A stretch of 64,000 nt of DNA from positions 62,001 through 126,000 of the forward strand of contig NZ_MTBC01000005.1 in assembly GCF_002072105.2 (NCBI RefSeq), written 5' to 3'. Every line of letters starts with the position of its first letter. The stretch's first letter is position 1. Made by a program: the position numbers and the translations under genes. Positions 57,201 through 64,000 of the stretch are shown here, one piece after another. This DNA comes from Croceivirga radicis (lineage in GTDB: Bacteria; Bacteroidota; Bacteroidia; Flavobacteriales; Flavobacteriaceae). Under the pieces are notes generated by a model. It saw nothing but the letters and a program-made list of their open reading frames with translations, was not told where the DNA came from and did not search any database.

Positions 57201-58535
57201 TTAATATTTGAACACATCTTTGAACTTATAAAAGATACGTTCTGCTACACTCAGGTTTTCGGTGATGATCTCTGCATTGCCCAGAAGCTCCTGTTCAAAA
57301 GGGAGCCTTCTGTTGTAGGATGTTGTAGTGCCATGGGGAAGGGAAATATAAATGAAGTAATTTCCTTCCGAGTTTGGAGAAACCGATATGTTCTCCACTC
57401 TGCCAATCAACATACCATATTGTTGGTATGGGAAATTATCCAGTTTTACCAAGACTTTTTGCCCCTGGACCACCTTGCCCGCATTCTGTGAGGGAAGTAC
57501 CAGTTTGCCCACCAATTTATCCGTATCTGTTGGGAGGATGGAAAAGACCACTTCGCCCGAACCAATGTACTGGTTTTCGCCCCAAAACTCTTGAAAGCCC
57601 ACTACACCTTCTATGGATGAGGACAACACATAATTGTGCTCCCATTCCCTGACGGCCTTTTTGAGGGCATTGAATGTTTGTGACAGATTTGCCAAAAGTC
57701 TCGTATCATCCTCCTGCTTGTTGATTTTAGTTGTCTTAAGGGTCTGTCCCGCAGAGGCAATGGCCTCCCGCATCTGCGAAATGGAAATGGCCATGGCACT
57801 AAGGTTCTTCTCCATTTGGAGGAATTCCTGTTTTTTGGATTCAAATTCCTGTTGGGAAATGACCCCTTTTTCAGATAATTGCCTATAACGCTCGTAGTCC
57901 CTTTTCTCCAGTTCGTATTCCTGTTCCAACACCTTTTTTTGGTCCATTTGGCTTTTAAGCCTCTGTTTTATTTCTTCCAGGGTTTGACGGTTGCCGGACA
58001 ATTGGGTGGTATAGGGATCCAAATCCTTCAATAAATGGTAATCCACATAGCTTTTCTCAAAATTGATATAGGCTGTCTCAATATCCCCCAGGACAAATTG
58101 GGAAGCGGAGTCGATGGGAAACAAAAGGCCTTGGGAACTTTGCTGTACGGTATCCAAAATGGATTTCAGTTTGTATACGTCTTCCACGTTGGCAGTATTT
58201 CTCAGTACCGCCAAACGTTGGTCCACTGCCACGGTATCCCCATTCTCTATATAGATTTTCTGCAAAGCTCCTGAGTATCGTGCCACGATTTGCTCTGTCG
58301 GCCTTTCAGTGGTCACGATGACCTTGGCAGTGACAAAATCTGGGTATTTGATCATGAAGGAGAGTGCCAAAATTATGACAGTGAACATGAATATGAGTGT
58401 AATGCCCCAGCGTACGATCCACGCAGGGGGATTGGTCAGTATCTCCTGTACTTCCTCTGACCGTAGGTTCAACTTTTCTACGTTCGAATTTGGCTCCTCT
58501 GCATTTGAGTTTGGCATCTTTGGTATCCTCATCAT
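57201..58535 (-). CDS. HlyD-family secretion adaptor
   Basis: This 444-residue periplasmic adaptor has a cytoplasmic N-terminus with the near-repeat NAEEPNSNVEKLN, one membrane helix at residues 41-62, a lipoyl half-motif (ARYSGALQKIYIENGDTV near residue 85), a long coiled coil (about 150-290) and a C-terminal beta-barrel region. It links an inner-membrane ABC exporter to an outer-membrane channel. Its ATG overlaps the stop of the exporter gene by four bases. No TolC gene is in the window. Confidence 0.9.
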   Translation of the reverse strand: MMRIPKMPNSNAEEPNSNVEKLNLRSEEVQEILTNPPAWIVRWGITLIFMFTVIILALSFMIKYPDFVTAKVIVTTERPTEQIVARYSGALQKIYIENGDTVAVDQRLAVLRNTANVEDVYKLKSILDTVQQSSQGLLFPIDSASQFVLGDIETAYINFEKSYVDYHLLKDLDPYTTQLSGNRQTLEEIKQRLKSQMDQKKVLEQEYELEKRDYERYRQLSEKGVISQQEFESKKQEFLQMEKNLSAMAISISQMREAIASAGQTLKTTKINKQEDDTRLLANLSQTFNALKKAVREWEHNYVLSSSIEGVVGFQEFWGENQYIGSGEVVFSILPTDTDKLVGKLVLPSQNAGKVVQGQKVLVKLDNFPYQQYGMLIGRVENISVSPNSEGNYFIYISLPHGTTTSYNRRLPFEQELLGNAEIITENLSVAERIFYKFKDVFKY

Positions 58536-60730
58536 GCATTTAATTTTTCAAGTTCCAATTGGTTGCTCACCAAATTATAGTATGCCCCGTTGAGTTCCAA
58601 TAGCTCTTGGTGGGTCCCCGATTCCTTTATCCTACCCTCGTCCATTACTACAATCTGGTCGGCATGTTTTACCGTGCTCAGTCTATGTGCTATTATGATG
58701 ACCGTCCTGTCCTTAAAAAACTTATCCAGATTCTCCATGATGATCCGTTCATTTTTGGCATCGAGGGCAGAGGTGGCCTCGTCAAAACACAGTATCTGGG
58801 GATCCTTATAAACGGCACGGGCTATAAAGAGCCGTTGTTTCTGTCCTGTGCTTACCCCAACCCCCTCGTTCCCGATCTTGGTGTTGAACCCCAAGGGAAG
58901 GGATTGGATAAAATCATGGATGTTGGCAATCTTTGTGGCTTTAATTAATCGTTCCTGGTCTATGGTGTCCTCGCCCACGGCAATGTTGTAGGCAATGGTG
59001 TCGTTGAACACATATCCCTCTTGCATTACGGCCCCACAATGGTCCCGCCAGGCCTTATGTGATATACTTCCAAGATAGTGTTCCCCGTATTGGACGTTCC
59101 CTTTGTCGGGATCATAAAATTTCAACAATAGCTTCATCAAAGTGGTCTTGCCGCTGCCACTGGCGCCCACTATAGCGGTCACTTTATTGGCAGGAATCAT
59201 CATGTCCAAATCTTTGATGACATTCTCGTCACTGCCCAGATAACGAAAGGACACTTTTTTAAGTTTTATGTCCTGGCCGGGCTTGATCTTCTTTATCAGT
59301 TGCTTTTCCCTGTTTTCCTCGTCGTCCTTTTCGTGGATCTCGGCCAAACGCTCCATACTGATCTTCGCATCCTGATAGGAGCGGATAAAGCCCACCATTT
59401 GTCCGATAGGGGAATTGAGCTGCCCTATGATGTACTGTATGGAGAGCATCATCCCCAGGGTGATGTTCCCCTCGATGACCAGCACGGCCGAGGTAAAGGT
59501 GATGATGATGTTCTTGAGCTCGTTGATGACCGAGGAGCCCACCCCTTGGGTCTGTTCCAGTTTCAGGCTCTGGATGGACACCCTGAACAGACGTGCCTGG
59601 ACAAACTCCCATTTCCAGCGCTTTTGCTTTTCCGCATTGTGCATCTTTATTTCCTGCATGCCGTTGACGAGCTCTATGACCGTGCTCTGCTCCTGGCTCA
59701 ATTGGGAGAACCGTTTGTAATCCAGTTCCTTACGTCTTTTGAGGAAGTACATGATCCAAAGGATGTACAGGATACTGCCCACGGCAAATATGCCAAAAAT
59801 GGTAGGACTGTAATAAATAAGCACGGCCCCGAACACCACCAAGTTGAACATGGAGAACAGGGTACTCAATGTGGAACCGGTCAAAAGGTTCTCTATACGG
59901 CTGTGGTCATTGATGCGCTGCATGATGTCCCCCGTCATGCGGGTATCAAAATAGGCAATGGGCAGGGCCATGAGCTTGATAAAGAAATCCGAGACCAGGG
60001 AAATATTGATACGGGTGCTCAAATGCAACAGGATCCAGCTCCGGAAGATATCGACACTGGTACGCCCCAAAAAGAGCATCACCTGGGCGGCCAGGACCAC
60101 ATAGATAAAGTTGATGTCCCGGTTTTGGATGCCCACATCCACAATGCTCTGGGTGAGGAAAGGGAAGATGAGCTGCAATAAGCTACCCACAAGCAATCCA
60201 ATGCACAATTGGACCAGCAGCCCTTTGTACTTGAACAGGTATTGGAACAAGAAACGCAACGATTTTTTGTCCGTGTCCTCCCAATGTAGTTTTTTAAACT
60301 TTGGAGTGACCTCCAATAACAGGACAATGCCCTCTTTGGTATGCTCCGTGGCATTGTTGCCAATCCAGCGGGGCATAAACTCTTCTTTGCTGTATGTTAT
60401 AAGCCCATACGAGGGGTCTGAAATATAGACCACGTCTTTTTTTATGGCATAGACAACCACAAAATGGTTCTTGTTCCAATGGACGATGCAGGGCAGGGGG
60501 ACATCCTCCAACTGCCCAAAATCAAGCTTTGCCCCAATGGTCTTAAACCCGATGGCCTCGGCCGCATCGCTAAGTTTTAGCAGATTGCTGCCGGCCCTGG
60601 TCGTCTCTGAAAGCTCCCTGATCTCTTGCAACGAAATCAGTTTGCCATAATGTTTGGCAACAATACGCAAACAAGTGGGGCCACAGTCCTTGGAATCGGG
60701 TTGTTTATAAAATGGGAAGGACGTTTTCAA
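58532..60730 (-). CDS. Peptidase C39-containing ABC exporter (bacteriocin processing and secretion)
   Basis: This 732-residue protein has an N-terminal C39 peptidase with a complete triad: Cys16 in DSKDCGPTCL, His89 in WNKNHFVVVY and Asp105 in ISDPSYG. Six membrane segments (about 165-440) and an ATPase domain follow, with Walker A IVGASGSGKTTLMKLL near residue 507, the signature VSTGQKQR (Thr in place of the usual Gly) and Walker B ILCFDEATSALD. Such proteins cut double-glycine leaders and export the core peptide. The start is a TTG, as a TAA lies five codons upstream. The precursor gene lies two genes upstream. Confidence 0.93.
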   Translation of the reverse strand: MKTSFPFYKQPDSKDCGPTCLRIVAKHYGKLISLQEIRELSETTRAGSNLLKLSDAAEAIGFKTIGAKLDFGQLEDVPLPCIVHWNKNHFVVVYAIKKDVVYISDPSYGLITYSKEEFMPRWIGNNATEHTKEGIVLLLEVTPKFKKLHWEDTDKKSLRFLFQYLFKYKGLLVQLCIGLLVGSLLQLIFPFLTQSIVDVGIQNRDINFIYVVLAAQVMLFLGRTSVDIFRSWILLHLSTRINISLVSDFFIKLMALPIAYFDTRMTGDIMQRINDHSRIENLLTGSTLSTLFSMFNLVVFGAVLIYYSPTIFGIFAVGSILYILWIMYFLKRRKELDYKRFSQLSQEQSTVIELVNGMQEIKMHNAEKQKRWKWEFVQARLFRVSIQSLKLEQTQGVGSSVINELKNIIITFTSAVLVIEGNITLGMMLSIQYIIGQLNSPIGQMVGFIRSYQDAKISMERLAEIHEKDDEENREKQLIKKIKPGQDIKLKKVSFRYLGSDENVIKDLDMMIPANKVTAIVGASGSGKTTLMKLLLKFYDPDKGNVQYGEHYLGSISHKAWRDHCGAVMQEGYVFNDTIAYNIAVGEDTIDQERLIKATKIANIHDFIQSLPLGFNTKIGNEGVGVSTGQKQRLFIARAVYKDPQILCFDEATSALDAKNERIIMENLDKFFKDRTVIIIAHRLSTVKHADQIVVMDEGRIKESGTHQELLELNGAYYNLVSNQLELEKLNA

Positions 60731-60780
60731 ATTATCTTCGATTTAATGAGTTGTTTCGAACTAACAGGATTAAATAACAT

Positions 60781-61953
60781 TCAATCTAAGAACATATCTA
60801 AATCTCGCTCTAATTCACTAAAACCTTTTTTAAAATTATTAGCAGCAAGGTAACGCCCCTCAATTACCCCTTTTTCATCTATTAAAATAAGAGCTGGAAT
60901 AGGTTTGATGTTATAGAGTTCACTTATAGGTATTTGATTGTCCCATGAATTGACATGATGCCAAATATCTACACCCTCCCTTTTTATTGCTTCTTTCCAT
61001 GCCTTTTTATTTTCATCAATTGAAACCCCTATAATTTGAAAACCCTTACAATTATATTTTTTATATAATCTTATTAAATCAGGATGATTCTCAAGGCATG
61101 GGGCGCACCATGATGCCCAAAAATCTAATAGGACAAATTCATCCTTGAAATTTTCCAAGCTTATTTCATTACCATAAACATCCCTTAATTTAAAACTTAA
61201 CGCTTTACTATTAACTGCAGCCCCCCTTGCCAATTCAATTTTTTTTTCAAATTGTTTCCCGAATAAACTACTTTTTATTTCGGGTTTAAAATTTTTGTAA
61301 TATTGTTCAAGTGTGTCAATTGGCAACTTTTTAGAATAAAATTTAAGCCAGTAAGGATTTAAATATGATTGAGGATTATTTCTCAAATAATTTAATCGTA
61401 CATTCATCATCCTTTTTTGCCTGTTTTCCCATTCAATGCTTAGATATACGATTGATTCATCTATTGATTCAATCTTATCTGGATTATTTATTTTCTTTTC
61501 TAATAATTCATTCCATTTTGATTTTATTGAATCTATCTCTAAATGCAAATACTCCAATTGATTTTCTAAATATTCATGCTCCTTCTGTGTTGCGGAACCT
61601 ATTATTTTCGCGTTTTTAAATTTGTCTTCCGACAAGGAGATATAGTTCTTACCTGGTTCAATAAAAAAAAGGAGTACATTCGGGTCACTCATTCTCTGAG
61701 ACTTTTTGTTTCCTTCAATACGAGCATATATGGCACCATTTATGAATCCCTTTGAATAAAATTTTCCATTATTTATCGGAATGGTATCAAAAACTGAGAT
61801 TCCGAGAGTATCTTGATAGATAAAAATCAACTGTTCAGTATTTGTGCCTTTGAACTTACCATAAAGTTGAAACTCTCTATTCTCTTTTTGAGAGCATCCA
61901 ACAAATATAATATTGAAAATCAAATTAATAACTATTACTAAACCTACTCTCAT
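60781..61953 (-). CDS. TlpA-like thioredoxin lipoprotein (DUF4369 type)
   Basis: This 390-residue protein has a signal peptide with lipobox IIFVGC, a beta-rich DUF4369-like N-terminal half, and a thioredoxin domain with active site LDFWASWCAPCLENHPDLI near residue 272. It should sit in the periplasm anchored to a membrane and catalyse thiol-disulfide exchange. Between the precursor and exporter genes, it is a natural partner for the cysteines of the exported peptide. Its base composition is lower in G+C than the exporter gene next to it. Confidence 0.85.
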   Translation of the reverse strand: MRVGLVIVINLIFNIIFVGCSQKENREFQLYGKFKGTNTEQLIFIYQDTLGISVFDTIPINNGKFYSKGFINGAIYARIEGNKKSQRMSDPNVLLFFIEPGKNYISLSEDKFKNAKIIGSATQKEHEYLENQLEYLHLEIDSIKSKWNELLEKKINNPDKIESIDESIVYLSIEWENRQKRMMNVRLNYLRNNPQSYLNPYWLKFYSKKLPIDTLEQYYKNFKPEIKSSLFGKQFEKKIELARGAAVNSKALSFKLRDVYGNEISLENFKDEFVLLDFWASWCAPCLENHPDLIRLYKKYNCKGFQIIGVSIDENKKAWKEAIKREGVDIWHHVNSWDNQIPISELYNIKPIPALILIDEKGVIEGRYLAANNFKKGFSELERDLDMFLD

Positions 61954-61996
61954 TAATCCACTATTTAAAATTCATTTTATAAAATGGAACAAAAGA

Positions 61997-62096
61997 TTTG
62001 CCCGTTGTGCACTTAAATTATCACTAATTCCTAATTGTCTTGAAAATCTATACCATGAATAAAATGATAACTTTTCATAAATACACAACAGGCAAA
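61997..62096. repeat. Inverted repeat downstream of the precursor gene
   Basis: TTTGCCCGTTGTG (61997-62009) and CACAACAGGCAAA (62084-62096) are inverted copies with one mismatch, 74 AT-rich bases apart, in the gap between the precursor and tlpA-like genes. The pair could form a long hairpin in the operon RNA or be the ends of a small mobile element. Confidence 0.6.
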
Positions 62097-62113
62097 ATCA
62101 ACTTAATTTAGAA

Positions 62114-62302
62114 TCAAGTTCCACAACCCCCATCACCGCCTTGGGTAATGTAGCATTTTGGACATTCACCACTGCAATCAGAATCGGACTTGCAATCATC
62201 AAAACAACCACTTCCATACCCTCCAAAAACAGTCTTTAACTGTTCCTTTTGGAGCAGTTCGTCAGCTCCAAGATTCAACTTTTTTAAACTTAACTTCTTC
62301 AT
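62114..62302 (-). CDS. Double-glycine leader, cysteine-rich precursor peptide
   Basis: This 62-residue peptide has a leader MKKLSLKKLNLGADELLQKE followed by QLKTVFGG, with Gly27-Gly28 as the C39 cleavage site and hydrophobic residues at -4, -7 and -12 as required by C39 peptidases. The 34-residue core has six cysteines (33, 37, 43, 47, 50, 60), spacing C-x3-C-x5-C-x3-C-x2-C-x9-C, and many Gly, Asp and Ser. The leader resembles the Bacteroidota GG-type natural product precursors. The segment CKSDSDCSGECPKC recalls knottin peptides. It sits between the VKOR fusion gene and the thioredoxin and exporter genes. Its function, such as bacteriocin or signal, is unknown. Confidence 0.85.
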   Translation of the reverse strand: MKKLSLKKLNLGADELLQKEQLKTVFGGYGSGCFDDCKSDSDCSGECPKCYITQGGDGGCGT

Positions 62303-62342
62303 TTTTATATAAAATTTAAAATTAACTTTGCCCTGAACGTTT

Positions 62343-62422
62343 AGGGACCGTCAAGGTTTCGGTCCATGCTTCGCGAAAGCAATATCGTTCCCTCGGCCAA
62401 GGGTTTTCTTGGCCGTTTTTTA
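62343..62422. repeat. Cluster of three short stem-loops upstream of the precursor gene
   Basis: The gap contains GGACCG...CGGTCC (near 62343-62364), GCTT-TCGCG-AAGC type palindrome GCTTCGCGAAAGC (near 62369), and CGGCCAAG...CTTGGCCG (62395-62418). The last is followed by a T-run on the plus strand only. They may adjust transcript levels between the VKOR gene and the precursor gene. Confidence 0.5.
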
Positions 62423-62426
62423 TCTT

Positions 62427-64000
62427 CTATATTAAAACATTCTTTAAATCTTCAACGCTATACTCCTTGGGTAGTTCGTGCCCGTTGATGAAAATTGTGG
62501 GGGTATGGGTTATCTTTTCAGCATTGCACCATTGGCGCATGGCCTTTATTTTTTCATCCTGCTGCTCAAGCTCCCCATTCATGGGGTATCTTTGGGCAAA
62601 AACCCCATAATCCTTACTCTCGGAAAGGTACCAATCGTCAAGTGCCTTTTGGGTCTCTTTTTTATCCTCCTTGGAAGCAATGGCCAAAAAATGCCGTACA
62701 GGTTTGGCCTTAAAGTCCTTCTTATCCGCAGTTGCTGTAAAAAGAATCTGTAGGTTTATCTTATTATCTTCAACCAACCCCTCTAATACAGGATGTGCCT
62801 TGGCGCATGGGCCACAATAGGGGTTGCACACTTTTATGACATCATATCTTGCACCATCATTTTTTAGTGTTATACCCAATCCTTCAACAGGGGTCTCTAT
62901 TTTTCGGTTCTTGCCCAAAAGCCCCATCAACACATCGGGATTGTTCTTTATTTTTTTGAGCCCTCTTTTGTAGAGGTTGGTCTCTTTCTCTTTTTCCATC
63001 AAAGGCTTGAGCCATTTCCATATAGGGATGGGAATAAACAGTAGTGCTATGAGCAAGGGCAATGAACTCACCTCTACACGGGCCAGATGGAACCCGCCCA
63101 AAAAAGCGGTCGTAGCTTCCAGGAGCAGCACTGCCTGTACCACAATGCAGAATTTGCACCACTGCTTAATGACCACTCCTTGATAATAGGCTGATAGGGC
63201 CACCACGGGAAGGGCGGCAAAACCCATATAGGCCAAAGGGGTCAAGGATATATTGGAAAAGCCATTGATGAGCAAAAAGAAAAACGTGCCAAAGAAATAC
63301 GTAAAGCCAATCAACCCCAAACTCAGCTTTCCGTTAAAAACTTTTGCATATTTAGAGTTTAGGACAGAATCACAGTTCACCTTCTTGCCACCAGAGCAGA
63401 AACTTTGTAAGGTGGGGTTGTATTTGTCCACCTCGTACCAAAGCAGCATGCCCCCCATGGTAAGCCCAACCAGTTTCAGCAAAGCGTACCCGCCCAACAA
63501 TAATAGGTCTGTTCCATGTATAAGTGGGGAATTAAAAAAGTTCAAAATTGCCCAGAGCAACAGGAACAAGGCTCCTATCCATTTAAGTGCGGTCATTGTC
63601 CTTCTTTCGGACAGTTTCTTTTCGATGCCCGGTTCGCCTGAAAGTTCACTTGTTTCCACCAAAAGGCATATTCCCGACCATCGTTTTAAAAAATCATTCG
63701 TGGGAATTGAAACCTGTTTCCCTTTATCATCCAGATAAACCGTTTCCTCCTTAGAATAACGGACCAAAGCATGGAACATTCCACCACTATCGGTTAATTG
63801 TACAATACATGGAAGTGGAAGCTCTTTAAGCTTTTCTTTATCTATCTTAACAGCAAGATTCTCAATATTATACTTTGACAAAGTTTCTGAAACAGCCAAT
63901 AAACTGGGATGTTCGGGATGGGAAAGGATAGTGTCTCCCAGAAATTGGTTGGTATGCTTGATCTTGAGTTGGGCCAATAAATTTCCAGCCGCAAATGTGC
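62427..64000 (-). CDS. VKOR-thioredoxin fusion with C39-like N-terminal domain (5' end cut by window edge)
   Basis: The frame is open to the end of the window; the first visible start-like codon is a TTG at 63977. About 516 residues are visible. A C39-like region comes first (HPEHPSLLAVSETLSKYNIE, then GMFHALVRYSKEETVYLDD), whose cysteine region would lie outside the window. A VKOR membrane domain follows, with FCSGGKKVNCDS and the active-site pair WCKFC. A C-terminal thioredoxin-like domain has CNPYCGPCAKAHP. Such fusions make disulfide bonds in the periplasm using quinones. As the first visible gene of the peptide operon, it is the likely oxidase for the six-cysteine product. Confidence 0.88.
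   Translation of the reverse strand, partial: TFAAGNLLAQLKIKHTNQFLGDTILSHPEHPSLLAVSETLSKYNIENLAVKIDKEKLKELPLPCIVQLTDSGGMFHALVRYSKEETVYLDDKGKQVSIPTNDFLKRWSGICLLVETSELSGEPGIEKKLSERRTMTALKWIGALFLLLWAILNFFNSPLIHGTDLLLLGGYALLKLVGLTMGGMLLWYEVDKYNPTLQSFCSGGKKVNCDSVLNSKYAKVFNGKLSLGLIGFTYFFGTFFFLLINGFSNISLTPLAYMGFAALPVVALSAYYQGVVIKQWCKFCIVVQAVLLLEATTAFLGGFHLARVEVSSLPLLIALLFIPIPIWKWLKPLMEKEKETNLYKRGLKKIKNNPDVLMGLLGKNRKIETPVEGLGITLKNDGARYDVIKVCNPYCGPCAKAHPVLEGLVEDNKINLQILFTATADKKDFKAKPVRHFLAIASKEDKKETQKALDDWYLSESKDYGVFAQRYPMNGELEQQDEKIKAMRQWCNAEKITHTPTIFINGHELPKEYSVEDLKNVLI

Larger units (their letters stand above)
48653..64000. mobile_element. Genomic island: decayed integrative conjugative element carrying a peptide-secretion operon (right end outside window)
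   Basis: The region starts at the 3' end of tRNA-Pro with a tyrosine recombinase, then remnants of conjugation genes traN and traM, then a broken DUF6734-like gene and the peptide operon. Base composition changes within it: a 60-base sample at 59401 has 32 G/C, while one at 61801 has 21. The far boundary and matching attachment repeat are not in the window, so the cargo could also be a separate insertion. Confidence 0.65.

Noticed and set aside
59300-60181. A 293-codon plus-strand frame opposite the ABC exporter
   Set aside because: It is antisense to a well-supported exporter with clear domains, is full of His/Gln and low-complexity sequence, and arises from the more G+C-rich codon use of that gene.
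61981-62113. A possible second small peptide in the precursor-tlpA gap
   Set aside because: Minus-strand frames here lack a GG leader or have no start codon; the gap is better described by the inverted repeat.
1-64000. CRISPR arrays or intact insertion sequences
   Set aside because: No regularly spaced direct repeats, cas genes or transposase genes were seen; the only mobile signals are the integrase and the tra remnants.

Overview
The window looks like chromosomal DNA of a marine member of the Flavobacteriaceae (Bacteroidota). The evidence is flavobacterial housekeeping proteins (a zinc-less DnaX, DUF3822, a fused ThrA), AT-rich DNA and Bacteroidota-type promoters (TTG, 19-20 bases, TAnnTTTG) at several genes. 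Assignments rest on reading translated sequence and remembered family motifs; no search was run.

Left part, 1-48.6 kb, is ordinary core chromosome. It holds an ebo operon (eboA-F plus a TMEM220-like gene, 1-6683); dnaX, the RNase P RNA and rsmD (6680-11003); a RecD-like helicase, kdsB, a HAD phosphatase, a KdnB-like Kdo 8-oxidase and an acyltransferase (11107-16256); and a lipoprotein built from a tandem duplication (16374-18314). A complete non-phosphorylative L-fucose pathway follows (18368-26753): permease, mutarotase, fucose dehydrogenase, lactonase, fuconate dehydratase, 2-keto-3-deoxyfuconate dehydrogenase, diketo hydrolase and a lactate oxidase, with a divergent-style AraC regulator upstream. 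Then come yebC, gcvT, and thrABC preceded by a threonine-rich leader peptide and a near-perfect promoter, then nnr, clpC, gyrA, a TPR protein, an NlpC/P60 homologue whose catalytic cysteine has become alanine, a thiolase and a PgpH-like phosphodiesterase.

Right part, 48.65 kb to the end, is a genomic island placed directly after a tRNA-Ser/tRNA-Pro pair. It starts with a tyrosine recombinase of the IntDOT type and inverted repeats, followed by decayed conjugation genes (traN, traM). Beyond these lies an 11-12 kb minus-strand operon for a secreted, cysteine-rich, double-glycine-leader peptide. Read in the direction of transcription, the order is: VKOR-thioredoxin fusion with a C39-like domain (cut by the window edge), 62-residue precursor, TlpA-like thioredoxin lipoprotein, C39 peptidase-ABC exporter, HlyD-type adaptor, GT2/GT7C glycosyltransferase, stand-alone thiopeptide-type SpaB_C protein, broken GT90 gene, DUF707 protein, UDP-galactopyranose mutase, and a broken DUF6734-like gene. 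The predicted product is a 34-residue peptide with six cysteines in a knottin-like spacing, oxidised by VKOR/thioredoxin proteins, possibly glycosylated, and cut and exported by the C39 transporter. This is the most novel part of the window; the modification chemistry is inference.
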